A stretch of DNA of 64,000 bases from JACMLD01 sp039916305 (GCA_039916305.1 JBDSLR010000040.1:1-64000); one strand, 5' to 3'; numbered from the stretch's first letter, positions 7,920 through 17,740 are shown. The notes: generated by a model from the sequence alone, not told the origin. Made by a program: numbers and translations.

Positions 7920-9950
7920 ATGGAGAGCAACAGGTTAATAAATGAAACAAGCCCGTATTTATTACAGCATGCCCACAACCCGGTTGACTGGTATGCCTGG
8001 GGGGAAGAAGCCCTGCAGAAAGCGGTTGCCGACAACAAACCAATCCTCATTAGTATTGGTTATTCTGCCTGTCACTGGTGCCATGTGATGGAAAGGGAAA
8101 GTTTTGAAGACCCGGCAGTTGCAGGTATCATGAACGAACATTTCATTAATATAAAAATTGACAGAGAAGAGCGGCCGGACCTGGACCATATCTACATGGA
8201 CGCAGTACAGGTAATGACCGGCAGCGGTGGCTGGCCCCTGAATGTTTTTTTAACCCCTGCTGCAAAGCCCTTTTATGGCGGCACTTATTTTCCCCCGCAG
8301 CAGGCGCATAACCGGAGCTCCTGGACGGATGTTTTGCTGGGCGTTAGCAATGCGTTCAAGGAGCGGCAGCATGAAGTGGAAGCCCAGGCCGAAAACCTTA
8401 CCGCACATTTATTAAAGAATAATACTTTTGGCGAGCGGGCGACCGGGTCAGTCTTTACTGCAGCAAATAATGACCTGATATTTGAAAACCTGATGAAAAC
8501 GGCCGATACAACCGCCGGGGGTTTTGGAAGGGCACCCAAATTTCCCCAAACATTTTCTATTCAGTACCTGCTCAGGTATTTTCATTATTTTAAAAACGAG
8601 GCGGCACTGCAACAAGCCTGTCTCAGCCTTGACAAAATGCTATATGGCGGTATTTATGACCAGGCTGGGGGCGGTTTCGCCCGGTATGCAACAGACAATG
8701 AATGGCTGGTGCCTCATTTTGAAAAAATGCTGTACGACAACGCATTGCTGGTGACTACATTAAGTGAAGCCTACCAGCTTACCCATCACGAGCGGTATGC
8801 AGCAGTAATAAAACAGACAATAGATTTTATAGAACGGGAAATGCTGTCTGCTGAAGGCGGTTTTTACTCGGCCCTGGATGCAGACAGTGAAGGCGAGGAA
8901 GGCCGCTTTTACGTTTGGGAAAAACACGAAATAGATGACTTACTGGGCGCGGATGCAGGAGTATTCTGCGCGTATTATGATGTGTCAGCTGCTGGTAACT
9001 GGGAAGGGAAAAACATTTTGCATGTACCTGTAGCCCCTGATATTTTTGCACAACAGTTTGCAGGCGGTGAGCAGGCATTAATGCATCTATTGGCGGCTGG
9101 CCGGCAAAAATTGCTGGCAGCCAGGAGTAAAAAGGTGCGGCCATTACTGGATGATAAGATGTTGCTGGGATGGAACGCGCTTATGAATTCAGCCTGCAGC
9201 AAGGCATACGCTGCTACCGGCCAGGAAAGATACCGGCAGCTGGCGATCCGTAATATGCGGTTTATTATAGATAATTTTTCTGCCGGGGAAGGGTTTTACC
9301 ATACATGGAAAAACGGGCAGGGTAAGTTTACTGCCTTTTTAGACGATTACGCCTTTTTGATACAGGCATTAATCCATTTACAGGAAATAACTGGTAAATC
9401 TGATTACTTATTGAAAGCAAACGACATATCGGCATATGTTTTGGATGGATTTGCGGATGCTGAATCCAGTTTTTTCTTCTTTACTCACAGGGATCAGTCA
9501 GACATTATATTACGGAAAAAAGAAATATATGACAGCGCGGTACCTGCAGGTAATTCAGTGATGGCTGGCAACCTGCTATATCTATCGCGCGTATTTGATA
9601 ATAAGGAATGGGATTTAAAAGCCGGGGAAATGTTGAGTAATCTTGGGGGACTGATTACACGGTACCCCGCCTCATTTGGGGGTTGGGCCAGCCAGCTAAT
9701 AATAATGACACAAGGCATGAAAGAAATAGTAATTACAGGAGAAAAATTTAACGAAATTCTTTTTGATATTTTACATATTTTTACTCCTGCCAGAATCTTG
9801 CAGTCCTCATCTGTCCCCACTGAAAATTTTCCCTTACTAACTGGTAAGCAATATTTTGATCCGTTTTGGGTTTATGTCTGTGAAAATTATGTTTGCCTGC
9901 CTCCAGTAAATAGCCTATCCTCCTTTACACAACTAATTAATAAACAATAA
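7920..9950 (+). CDS. YyaL/SSP411-type protein: thioredoxin-fold domain (DUF255) plus six-hairpin glycosidase-like domain
   Basis: The 676-residue protein starts with the family signature NRLINETSPYLLQHAHNPVDW and has a CxxC in SACHWCHVMERESFE (C51, C54), followed by the thioredoxin-like DREERPDLD and GGWPLNVFLTP blocks. After about residue 200 comes an alpha/alpha-barrel part (QAGGGFARYATDNEWLVPHF, EKMLYDNALL, SALDADSEGEEGRFYVW) resembling N-acylglucosamine 2-epimerases. Family members are conserved from bacteria to mammals, but their reaction is not settled. There is no signal peptide, so it is probably cytosolic. The ATG at 7920 is well placed because the conserved block starts at residue 4. 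Confidence 0.9.
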   Translation: MESNRLINETSPYLLQHAHNPVDWYAWGEEALQKAVADNKPILISIGYSACHWCHVMERESFEDPAVAGIMNEHFINIKIDREERPDLDHIYMDAVQVMTGSGGWPLNVFLTPAAKPFYGGTYFPPQQAHNRSSWTDVLLGVSNAFKERQHEVEAQAENLTAHLLKNNTFGERATGSVFTAANNDLIFENLMKTADTTAGGFGRAPKFPQTFSIQYLLRYFHYFKNEAALQQACLSLDKMLYGGIYDQAGGGFARYATDNEWLVPHFEKMLYDNALLVTTLSEAYQLTHHERYAAVIKQTIDFIEREMLSAEGGFYSALDADSEGEEGRFYVWEKHEIDDLLGADAGVFCAYYDVSAAGNWEGKNILHVPVAPDIFAQQFAGGEQALMHLLAAGRQKLLAARSKKVRPLLDDKMLLGWNALMNSACSKAYAATGQERYRQLAIRNMRFIIDNFSAGEGFYHTWKNGQGKFTAFLDDYAFLIQALIHLQEITGKSDYLLKANDISAYVLDGFADAESSFFFFTHRDQSDIILRKKEIYDSAVPAGNSVMAGNLLYLSRVFDNKEWDLKAGEMLSNLGGLITRYPASFGGWASQLIIMTQGMKEIVITGEKFNEILFDILHIFTPARILQSSSVPTENFPLLTGKQYFDPFWVYVCENYVCLPPVNSLSSFTQLINKQ

Positions 9951-10033
9951 ATTATAAATTTGTTACGCAAGTTCTTTAATAATACAATAAATCAATAATA
10001 ATACTCGTTTAATACCTACGGGGATTTTTACGA

Positions 10034-10064
10034 TTTGACATTTAAGAAAAAATTTCTAAACTTG
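10034..10064 (+). promoter_or_regulatory. Bacteroidota-type promoter of the gldKLMN operon
   Basis: TTTG at 10034-10037 and TAAACTTG at 10057-10064 are separated by 19 bases. This matches the known Bacteroidota consensus TTTG-N19-TAnnTTTG except for one base. Transcription would start near 10070, leaving a leader of about 40 bases before the gldK ATG at 10113 and arguing against the in-frame ATG at 10071. Confidence 0.7.
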
Positions 10065-10112
10065 TAGCGGATGTTCACGAAACATTTTATTTGCCGATTA
10101 CCCTTTAATATT

Positions 10113-11393
10113 ATGAAAATGAAAAACCTGTCCATGCTGTTAGCAGCTTCCGCCATCTTACTGGCGAGCTGCGGCAAATCCGGAAAATCCTCCAAGGGAT
10201 TGCCAAATGACGGACAACTTCACGGAGTTGCCCCGAGTAACAAGTATCAACTTCCAAAACCTCCCGGCATGGTGTACATTCCACCAGGAACCTTTCACAT
10301 GGGGCCAAGTGACGAGGACGTTAACTACGCTTATACTGCACGCAACAAACAGGTATCCATCAATGGATTCTGGATGGACGCCACAGAAATTACCAATAAC
10401 GAATACCGCCAGTTTACTAATTGGGTGCGTGACTCTACCGCAGCCAAGTTAATGGGCTTCGTAAAAAGCGTTGATGGCGTTGACGCTGTTGACTGGAAAA
10501 AAGCTACTACTATCAAGTGGGGTGATAAATCAACAGTAGAAAAAATTGACCAGATGGTGGTTACTCCTGAGAACCGCATTTTTGGTAAAAAGGAAATTGA
10601 TGCCAGCAAACTGGTGTATCAATCAGAAACATTTAACCTGAAAGAAGCTTCTAAAAGGGAAAATGCCGGAAAGCCGCGTTCTGCCTTTATTGAGAAAAAA
10701 GCTATTAAAATTTATCCTGATACATTGGTTTGGATAAGAGATTTCTCTTACTCATATAATGAGCCAATGACAAAAAGATATTACTCTCACCCTGCAACTG
10801 GTAACTATCCTGTTGTAGGCGTAAATTGGAACCAGGCAACTGCTTTCTGTGAGTGGAGAACTCATTTCCTGAATGCTTTCCTTGAAGCTAAAAAAAGGTC
10901 ACAGGAATCTGATTTCCGTTTACCAACAGAAGCTGAGTGGGAATATGCTGCACGTGGTGGCCGTTCACAGTCGATGTTTCCGTGGGGTAACTATTACCTG
11001 AGAAACAAAAAAGGCTGTTTGCTGGCAAACTTTAAACCCGGCCGTGGTAACTATCCTGAAGATGGTGGTTTCTATACCGTTCGCGCAGACGGCTACTGGC
11101 CCAATGACTTTGGCTTGTATTGCATGGCAGGTAACGTAGCAGAGTGGACTTCTTCTTTGTACTATGAAGGCGGATACAATTTTCAGCACGATATGAACCC
11201 GGATATCCGTTACAACGCGAAGGATGCAGATCCTCCACGTATGAAAAGGAAAGTAATCCGTGGTGGAAGCTGGAAAGATGTAGGTTATTTCCTCCAGACA
11301 GGTACCCGTGCATACGAATACCAGGACACTGCTAAATCTTATATTGGTTTCCGCACCGTAATTGACTTACCATCAGTTCAGGGCAAACGCTGA
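10113..11393 (+). CDS. gldK: GldK, type IX secretion outer-membrane-associated lipoprotein
   Basis: GldK is a lipoprotein that forms a periplasmic ring with GldN in the T9SS and gliding apparatus. The chosen start at 10113 gives a lipoprotein signal, MKMKNLSMLLAASAILLASC, with the lipobox cysteine at residue 20. The rest is an FGE-sulfatase (SUMF1-like) fold: PPGTFHMGPSDEDVNYAY, WMDATEITNNEYRQF, FRLPTEAEWEYAARGG, GNVAEWTSS, VIRGGSWKD and YIGFRTV. The protein is about 426 residues, as usual for GldK. It is the first gene of gldKLMN and has its own promoter at 10034-10064. Confidence 0.95.
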   Translation: MKMKNLSMLLAASAILLASCGKSGKSSKGLPNDGQLHGVAPSNKYQLPKPPGMVYIPPGTFHMGPSDEDVNYAYTARNKQVSINGFWMDATEITNNEYRQFTNWVRDSTAAKLMGFVKSVDGVDAVDWKKATTIKWGDKSTVEKIDQMVVTPENRIFGKKEIDASKLVYQSETFNLKEASKRENAGKPRSAFIEKKAIKIYPDTLVWIRDFSYSYNEPMTKRYYSHPATGNYPVVGVNWNQATAFCEWRTHFLNAFLEAKKRSQESDFRLPTEAEWEYAARGGRSQSMFPWGNYYLRNKKGCLLANFKPGRGNYPEDGGFYTVRADGYWPNDFGLYCMAGNVAEWTSSLYYEGGYNFQHDMNPDIRYNAKDADPPRMKRKVIRGGSWKDVGYFLQTGTRAYEYQDTAKSYIGFRTVIDLPSVQGKR

Positions 11394-11516
11394 TATTTAA
11401 CAAACTGAACAAAATTTTTTATTGACAATTCCGTTTCTTAATTGATTTAAAAAAAATCAACACGATATCCTTTTCTCTAAAAACCCGTTTAAAAAACTCT
11501 AAAAAAAACGAAAACT

Positions 11517-12281
11517 ATGGCTGGAGTAAGCAAATCAACAGACAAATTAGTAAATGTGTTCGTATGCGTAGGCGCTGCGGTAGTAATCTTTGGTGCCTGG
11601 GCAAAAATCCTTCACCTATCTTTTGCTAACCAAATGCTGACCATTGGTCTTTTAACAGAAGCTGCAATCTTTTTAATCTATGCAATATTGCCACCTCCGG
11701 GTAATGAAATGGCTGCCCTGGCAGAAGCGCTCCCTAAAATGAGCAATTCAACCGGTAATCCTTCTCTTAATGCAGTTGATAAAATGATGGCTGAAGCTGA
11801 TATTACACCTGCCAGTCTGAAAAAACTGAGCGAAGGTTTTCAGAAATTTGGAACTTCCGTTAACCAGATAAAAGATGTTTCTGAAGTGGTTACCGCTACT
11901 TCTGATTATACTGCTAAAACAAAAGAAGCTACTACTGCACTGGGTGCAATGAAAGAAGCATACACAAAGTCAGCTGCTACCATGCAGTCTTTCAATGATG
12001 CTTCAGAATCTACCAAGCAGTTTCATGGCCAGGTACAGGTCTTGACTAAAAACCTGGGTTCTTTAAATACTATTTACGAACTGGAATTGCAGGATACCAA
12101 CAACCATTTAAAGGCAATGAACAATTTCTACAGCAACCTGGCTACCGCTTCACAGGCTATGCAGGGTAGTGTTGCAGATGCCAAGAAAACACAGGAACAG
12201 ATTGCTTTGCTGGCTAAAAACCTCGGCAGCCTGAACCAGGTATATGGTAACATGTTAACTGCTATGTCAGGTAAACAGTAA
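11517..12281 (+). CDS. gldL: GldL, inner-membrane motor subunit of type IX secretion
   Basis: GldL and GldM form the proton-driven rotary motor that powers T9SS and gliding. This 254-residue protein has two N-terminal membrane helices (about 11-27 and 37-58). The GAWAKILH segment and the buried glutamate E48 in GLLTEAAIFLIY correspond to the polar residues known to matter for proton use in Flavobacterium GldL. The remainder is a predicted cytoplasmic helical tail with weak coiled-coil character, ending LGSLNQVYGNMLTAMSG, a typical GldL end. It lies 123 bases after gldK; that gap is A/T-rich and has no clear terminator. Confidence 0.95.
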   Translation: MAGVSKSTDKLVNVFVCVGAAVVIFGAWAKILHLSFANQMLTIGLLTEAAIFLIYAILPPPGNEMAALAEALPKMSNSTGNPSLNAVDKMMAEADITPASLKKLSEGFQKFGTSVNQIKDVSEVVTATSDYTAKTKEATTALGAMKEAYTKSAATMQSFNDASESTKQFHGQVQVLTKNLGSLNTIYELELQDTNNHLKAMNNFYSNLATASQAMQGSVADAKKTQEQIALLAKNLGSLNQVYGNMLTAMSGKQ

Positions 12282-12382
12282 TTAAACGGATAGAGAAAAG
12301 AACAGCCATTGTTTCAATCAATATCCGGTACCCTAAGTGTAAAATGAAAAACCTGTTTTAATTAAATTTAATTCATTCACCC

Positions 12383-13960
12383 ATGTCTTTACCAAAAGAG
12401 CCCCGGCAGAAGATGATCAATATGATGTATTTGGTGCTTACAGCGTTGCTGGCACTCAATGTATCTAATGAAGTATTGGAAGCCTTCAAAACTGTAGATA
12501 AGAGTATCGTTACGTCAAATTCCGCACTTGATAATAAAAATGGTGTTATTTATAAGGCTTTCAGCGATGAACTGAAAGATCCTCAAACAAAAGCCAAGGC
12601 TGAAATCTGGGCACCAAAAGCAGCACAGGTGCAGAAACTGTCTGCAGATTTAAGCAGCTACCTGAATAACATGAAGCTGCAGTTGAAAACAGAATCTGGT
12701 CTTAAAAAAGATGATAAGGGTGTAGAAGAATTCAAGGAAGATGATCTTGATGCAGCTACCCGCTTGTTTGCTGAAAAAGGCGAAGGCAAAAAAATGTATG
12801 AAGCCCTTACCGCATACAAGAAAAATGTACTCGCAGTTTTAAACCCCAATGATTTTAAGGATAATCCAAAACTGATGGAAGACCTTAAAAGAAAAGTGGC
12901 TGAATTTGAAAAAACATTGCCCCTGGATTTAAGTGTTCCTGAAAAGGCCAACGCAGTAAAATCTGGTGACAATGCAAAAGACTGGACGTTCAATTATTTT
13001 CACATGACACCAACCATTGCTTCTTTAACTATTCTGAGCAAGTTTCAGAATGACGTTAAAAATTCTGAAGCACAGCTGGTAGATTATATTCACTCTCAGA
13101 TTGGTGCTGTTAAAATTGTCTACGACCAGTTTGAAGCTATCGCCCAGGCCAATAGAACTTATGCTATGCCAGGTGATGAAATTGAAATCAAAGCTGGTGT
13201 AGGCGCTTTCAGCGATGCAGCAAAACCTAGAATTACTATCAACGGTCAGGTGATGAGCCTGGAAGGTGGTAAAGCAACTTTTAAAACAACCGCCAGCGGT
13301 GCTGGTGAACACAGTGTTGCAGTAAAAGTGGAATTTACCAAACCCGATGGTACTACTGCTGTTAAAGACGAAATAGTTAAATATACAGTGGGTACGCCTT
13401 CAGGTGCGTCTATGTTCCTTGAAAAAATGAACGTGGTTTACCTGGATGTAGAAAACCCGGTGTCTATTTCTTCAGGCTCTGGCGGTAAAGAAAACATGAA
13501 AGTGAGCTTTACCAATGGTTCAATAGCATCTGCTGGTGGTGACCGTTTCAATATCGTTCCTACCACACAGGGTATTGGTAAAGTAAACATTACTGTAAAT
13601 GGTAAAACAACACCGTTTGAAGTACGTTGCAAACAATTACCAAGCCCTGTACCAATGGTTGGTGCTGTAACAAGCGGCGCAATTCCTGCGGCTACTTTTA
13701 AAGCAATGGGCGGTATGCTTGCTAAACTGAAAGATTCTGAATTTGATTTCCCTTATACCATCGTTAGCTATAAAATTGGTGCAAGAAACCCAAGCGGTAT
13801 TTACCAGGAAGTGGTGATTGATGGCCCGCGCTGGTCTGCTGCCCAGAACCTGATTACTGCACAGGCACCCGGTTCATTGGTATATTTCGATAACATTAAA
13901 GTAAAAGGACCCGGCGGTAAATTAAGAAATATTGACGGAACTTATTTTACCCTTAAATAA
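12383..13960 (+). CDS. gldM: GldM, motor shaft protein of type IX secretion
   Basis: The 525-residue protein starts MSLPKEPRQKMINMMYLVLT, the characteristic GldM opening, with one membrane helix at about residues 12-30 ending at the conserved ALLALNVSNEVLEAF. A helical periplasmic domain (to about residue 220) and beta-rich Ig-like domains follow, with GDEIEIKAGVGAFSD and YLDVENPVSISSG marking domain boundaries. Known structures show a GldM dimer standing across the periplasm to contact the GldK/GldN ring. It is about 100 bases after gldL and 22 bases before gldN. Confidence 0.95.
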   Translation: MSLPKEPRQKMINMMYLVLTALLALNVSNEVLEAFKTVDKSIVTSNSALDNKNGVIYKAFSDELKDPQTKAKAEIWAPKAAQVQKLSADLSSYLNNMKLQLKTESGLKKDDKGVEEFKEDDLDAATRLFAEKGEGKKMYEALTAYKKNVLAVLNPNDFKDNPKLMEDLKRKVAEFEKTLPLDLSVPEKANAVKSGDNAKDWTFNYFHMTPTIASLTILSKFQNDVKNSEAQLVDYIHSQIGAVKIVYDQFEAIAQANRTYAMPGDEIEIKAGVGAFSDAAKPRITINGQVMSLEGGKATFKTTASGAGEHSVAVKVEFTKPDGTTAVKDEIVKYTVGTPSGASMFLEKMNVVYLDVENPVSISSGSGGKENMKVSFTNGSIASAGGDRFNIVPTTQGIGKVNITVNGKTTPFEVRCKQLPSPVPMVGAVTSGAIPAATFKAMGGMLAKLKDSEFDFPYTIVSYKIGARNPSGIYQEVVIDGPRWSAAQNLITAQAPGSLVYFDNIKVKGPGGKLRNIDGTYFTLK

Positions 13961-13982
13961 TAACAGTTAAACGTTGAAAGCA

Positions 13983-15002
13983 ATGAAAAACCGCATCATT
14001 AAACTGTGTCTTTTGGTAACCGTGCTGGCAATTTGCGCAGGCAATGCAGACGCACAGACCAATAAGAAACGTACAGCCAAGAAAAGAACAACCGCCAAGA
14101 AAACAAATAAGAATGCAGGCAATGCTTCTGCTACCATAGCGGCACCGGCAAAAGACACTACCAAGCCAATAGTTGCTGAGCCCGAATTAAACCTTGGGAT
14201 CATCCGTAAAAGCCTGCGTAATGATGATGCGATTGAGCGTAACCTGGTAAAAGAAAGGTCGCCGCTTCCCTATGAGCATATCCGAGAGGATGATGCCGTA
14301 TACAGACAGCGTTTATGGAGAGAAATTGACGTGCATGAAAAGATGAACCTGCCGTTTGTATACAAGGCAGATGGTGACAATGGCAACCAGCGCTTCGTTA
14401 TTATACTATTAAATGCTATCAAAAGCGGGGAAATAACAGCGTTTGATGCTAACGATGACAGGTTTACCACACCATTGACTTTTGGCTCTATTGCACGTAA
14501 ACTGGTAGGCGAACCAATAACACAACAAATCCCTGACTGGTCAAAAGACCCTACAGGTGCTACCATGAAGGATACAACCATTATAAATGAGTTTGATCCC
14601 AATGCAGTAGAAAAATTCTGGATAAAAGAAGATGTGGTTTTTGATAAAGAATCTTCCCGTCTCCACACGCGTATCCTGGGTATTGCACCCATGTTAAGCA
14701 TCAAAAATCCTGATGGATCATTCAGGGCCGTTACCCCTTTGTTTTGGGTATACTATCCTGATCTGCGTCCTATGCTGGCTAAATTTGAAGCTTATAATGG
14801 TAAGAACTTTGGTGCCCGTTTAAGCTGGGAAGAAATGTTTGAAAGCCGCATGTTTGCCAGCCGTATTATTAAGTCTACCGTAGAGAACCCCAATGACCTG
14901 TTTATTGAGGGCTACGTAAAGGATCCTATTTTACGTCTTTTGGAAGGCGACAATATCAAAGAAAAAATATTCAACTACGAGCAGGACCTCTGGTCTTACT
15001 AA
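13983..15002 (+). CDS. gldN: GldN, periplasmic ring component of type IX secretion
   Basis: GldN binds GldK to form the periplasmic ring of the T9SS. I use the ATG at 13983 (MKNRIIKLCL), which gives a signal peptide ending NADAQ; a TTG nine bases earlier is also in frame but unnecessary. A Lys/Thr/Ala-rich low-complexity linker (residues 26-60) precedes the conserved part with DDAVYRQRLWREIDVHEKMN, RIYG-type strands and FWVYYPDLRPMLAKFE. It ends close to a strong intrinsic terminator at 15025-15055, which marks the end of the gldKLMN operon. Confidence 0.95.
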   Translation: MKNRIIKLCLLVTVLAICAGNADAQTNKKRTAKKRTTAKKTNKNAGNASATIAAPAKDTTKPIVAEPELNLGIIRKSLRNDDAIERNLVKERSPLPYEHIREDDAVYRQRLWREIDVHEKMNLPFVYKADGDNGNQRFVIILLNAIKSGEITAFDANDDRFTTPLTFGSIARKLVGEPITQQIPDWSKDPTGATMKDTTIINEFDPNAVEKFWIKEDVVFDKESSRLHTRILGIAPMLSIKNPDGSFRAVTPLFWVYYPDLRPMLAKFEAYNGKNFGARLSWEEMFESRMFASRIIKSTVENPNDLFIEGYVKDPILRLLEGDNIKEKIFNYEQDLWSY

Positions 15003-15024
15003 GCTGAAATTGTTACATATTTTA

Positions 15025-15055
15025 AAAGCATCGTATTTTTACGATGCTTTTTTTT
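15025..15055 (+). terminator. Intrinsic terminator of the gldKLMN operon
   Basis: An 11-bp perfect stem (AAAGCATCGTA / TACGATGCTTT) with a four-base loop is followed directly by a run of T. It begins 22 bases after the gldN stop codon. Confidence 0.9.
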
Positions 15056-15167
15056 ATGCTTAAAATAATAGTACTCATTAGAAGCATTAAAAAAATACCC
15101 TTAATTGATATTGGATTATCAGATTTGTTTGCTATTTTTACAACGGTTTTTCATAGGATATTGGATT

Positions 15168-15200
15168 TTAAAAACGGGGCTGGATTTTTATCCTGGCCCC
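15168..15200 (-). terminator. Intrinsic terminator of uvrC that includes its stop codon
   Basis: On the minus strand, GGGGC-CA-GGAT pairs with ATCC-A-GCCCC around an AAAA loop, followed by GTTTTTA. The uvrC stop codon (15188-15190) lies in the loop region, so the hairpin is partly coding. Confidence 0.7.
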
Positions 15201-17008
15201 TTTTCTTTTTCTGCGAAATACCTGCTGATTATCACCGCCTTCGAAAGCCCGGCAATCTTCGCCAGCTCAGCTTCACCCGCTTCTTTTACTTTATTTACGG
15301 ATTTAAATGTCTTTAAAAGCAAGTCGGCCGTTGCTTTCCCTATTCCCTTTATATCTTCCAGTTCATTTTTAAAAGTGCCTTTGCTGCGCTGGTTACGGTG
15401 AAAAGTAATACCAAAGCGGTGCACCTCATCGCGGATGCGCCTTATCAGTTTCAGGCTGTCGCTATTGTAAGGCAGTTTTACAGATTGCTTATCACCCTGG
15501 AAAAAGATTTCCTCCTCATTTTTGGCCAGGCCTACCAATGTCATTTTACCATTTAAACCCAGTGCATCGATGCTTTCAATAGCGGCGCTTAGCTGGCCCT
15601 TGCCGCCATCTATGATAACCAGTTGAGGCAAGGGCTGCTCCTCCTCTTTTAAACGCTTGTAACGCCTGTAAACAACCTCTTTCATAGTGGCAAAGTCATT
15701 AATACCTTCAACTGTTTTTACATTATAATGGCGGTAGTCTTTCTTACTTGGAACCCCTTCCCTGAAACACACCATCGCTGAGACGGGATAACTTCCCTGG
15801 AAATTAGAGTTATCAAAGCATTCAATATGCATGGGCAGATCAGACAATTGTAAATCTTCCTGTAAACGGTATAAGACCTGTTTGCGATCCATATCTGATT
15901 TACCTTCCAGCTGCAGTGTTTTTTTCTTTTTTATTTCTTCCCTGAAATAATTCACATTCTTATCAGACAACTCCAGCAGTTTCTTTTTCTCGCCGGCTTT
16001 TGGTATGGTTAACACAATACCGGGTTCAGGATAATCAATTTCAAATGGTACTATGATCTCTGCAGAAAGACTGTTAAAAGTTTGGCGCAATTGTGCAACA
16101 GCAAATGCCAGTACTTCGGCATCGTCTTCCTCCAGGTGTGGTTCCAATTGTATGGTATGCGTTTGAATAATGGTGCCGTGCTGAATGATCAGGTAGTTAA
16201 CGTATGCAACATCTCCATCTTTCAATATTGAAAACACATCTACATTGCCCAGGTGCCTGCTCACTATCACAGATTTTGCCTGGTAGTTTTCTACGTGTTC
16301 AAGCTTTTTACGGGTCATTTCTGCTTTTTCAAATAACATCTCAGCTGCAAATCCGCCCATTTCTTTTTTGTAATGCTGAATTACCGGTGTCAGGTTGCCT
16401 TTCAAAAGCCCTTTTAGCCGCAGCAGGCCTTCGTGGTAATCTTCTGCAGTTTGCAACGCCTCGCAGGGCCCTTTGCAGTTGCCAAGATGATATTCAAGAC
16501 ACACTTTAAATTTTCCTTTTTTTATGTTCAGATCAGAAAGGTTTAGTTTACAGGTGCGCAGCTGAATATTTTGCTTAATGAAGTTAAGCAGTTCACGTAC
16601 CCGGCCTACCGAAGTAAAAGGGCCCAGGTATTCTGAACCGTCATTTATTTTTTTACGGGTAAGAAATACCCTTGGAAAAGCTTCTTTTTTTATGACAATA
16701 TAAGGAAAGCTTTTGTCGTCTTTAAGATCAATATTATATTTTGGTTGAAACTCTTTTATCAATGAATTTTCAAGGAAAAGAGCATCCTGTTCAGAATCAA
16801 CGATGGTAAATTCAATGTGATGGATATGCTTTACCAGCTCATGTGTTTTATAGCTGGTAAATGTTTTACTGAAATAAGAACTCACCCGCTTACGCAGGCT
16901 CTTGGCTTTGCCTACATATACCAGCTCCTTATTCTTGTCAAAGTATTTATAGATACCCGGGTTCACCGGAATAGTATGTGCAATCTGCTGAAATTCCTGC
17001 GCCGTCAT
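15188..17008 (-). CDS. uvrC: UvrABC excinuclease subunit C
   Basis: UvrC makes the two incisions around a DNA lesion after recruitment by UvrB. The 606-residue protein has an N-terminal GIY-YIG nuclease domain (PGIYKYFDKNKELVYVGKAK, about residues 17-36), the cysteine cluster region with CLEYHLGNCKGPCEA, a UVR UvrB-binding stretch (about 200-235), the RNase H-like C-terminal nuclease with MHIECFDNSNFQGSYPV and VIIDGGKGQLSAA, and terminal helix-hairpin-helix motifs (IKGIGKATADLLLKTF). The ATG at 17008 gives the normal length. A lipoprotein gene lies 116 bases upstream on the same strand and may be co-transcribed. Confidence 0.97.
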   Translation of the reverse strand: MTAQEFQQIAHTIPVNPGIYKYFDKNKELVYVGKAKSLRKRVSSYFSKTFTSYKTHELVKHIHHIEFTIVDSEQDALFLENSLIKEFQPKYNIDLKDDKSFPYIVIKKEAFPRVFLTRKKINDGSEYLGPFTSVGRVRELLNFIKQNIQLRTCKLNLSDLNIKKGKFKVCLEYHLGNCKGPCEALQTAEDYHEGLLRLKGLLKGNLTPVIQHYKKEMGGFAAEMLFEKAEMTRKKLEHVENYQAKSVIVSRHLGNVDVFSILKDGDVAYVNYLIIQHGTIIQTHTIQLEPHLEEDDAEVLAFAVAQLRQTFNSLSAEIIVPFEIDYPEPGIVLTIPKAGEKKKLLELSDKNVNYFREEIKKKKTLQLEGKSDMDRKQVLYRLQEDLQLSDLPMHIECFDNSNFQGSYPVSAMVCFREGVPSKKDYRHYNVKTVEGINDFATMKEVVYRRYKRLKEEEQPLPQLVIIDGGKGQLSAAIESIDALGLNGKMTLVGLAKNEEEIFFQGDKQSVKLPYNSDSLKLIRRIRDEVHRFGITFHRNQRSKGTFKNELEDIKGIGKATADLLLKTFKSVNKVKEAGEAELAKIAGLSKAVIISRYFAEKEKGPG

Positions 17009-17124
17009 GTAAGGATGAATAATGTTTAATTATAAAATCGTGACAGGTCAGCCGTCAGTCGTGCGTAATCTGTGCTTAGTTTGTCATAGAAAAAGCACCC
17101 ACGACTTGCCACTCAAACTCACGC

Positions 17125-17724
17125 TCACTCTGAAGAGGGATCCCAGGTAATCTTCACCTGCTCCACAGGTAAAAATTTATCTTTTACTTTTTTCTCGGTA
17201 ACAACCTGCATGTTTTTACCAGTTTTCCAGTACAGCTTCTGGCTAAAACTGGTATCGCCACGGATGAATGCTTTTTCCATATACACACCGGTAACCCTGT
17301 CGTTTTCTACCGGGTCTGCTTTAATATATACATTTACTTTTTGCACGGGCAGGCTGGAGTTGGTGGTAGAATAGTCAAGTGTAACGGAACCTGCGCCCGC
17401 ATCTGCTATATTGGTTTCTTTATAAAATTTCCGGATGGCCGGATCGCTGATATCAGGCTGCCGGAAGTTTTGCGCCAGCTGTCTTAATTCTTCATCAGTA
17501 GCGCTGGTTAATTGTCTTTTATCATTGATGGTAATAGTTTTAGTGAGCGGAAAGCGGAAAGAATCAATGATTATTCTCAGCTGGCCGCCAATATATTCTG
17601 ACACCGGGAAAAAATCCTGTTGCGGTATACTGTCTTTGGTGGTTGCAGCGGAAGAAGTTTGGGTGGTGTTATTGCAGGCAAACATAAATAAGGCTGCGAA
17701 GACCGCATACAGGGTATATTTCAT
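17125..17724 (-). CDS. Hypothetical lipoprotein
   Basis: About 199 residues starting at the ATG at 17724. The opening MKYTLYAVFAALFMFACNN is a lipoprotein signal with the lipobox cysteine at residue 17; the in-frame TTG at 17760 would place 12 extra residues before it and lies inside the upstream terminator. The mature part has a short Ser/Thr linker, then an alpha/beta domain with no family I recognise (segments ADAGAGSVTLDYSTTNSSLP, QKLYWKTGKNMQVVTEKKV). It is probably anchored in the periplasm or outer membrane. It sits between the terminator at 17741-17772 and uvrC. Confidence 0.75.
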   Translation of the reverse strand: MKYTLYAVFAALFMFACNNTTQTSSAATTKDSIPQQDFFPVSEYIGGQLRIIIDSFRFPLTKTITINDKRQLTSATDEELRQLAQNFRQPDISDPAIRKFYKETNIADAGAGSVTLDYSTTNSSLPVQKVNVYIKADPVENDRVTGVYMEKAFIRGDTSFSQKLYWKTGKNMQVVTEKKVKDKFLPVEQVKITWDPSSE

Positions 17725-17740
17725 GCCATAAAAATACAAT

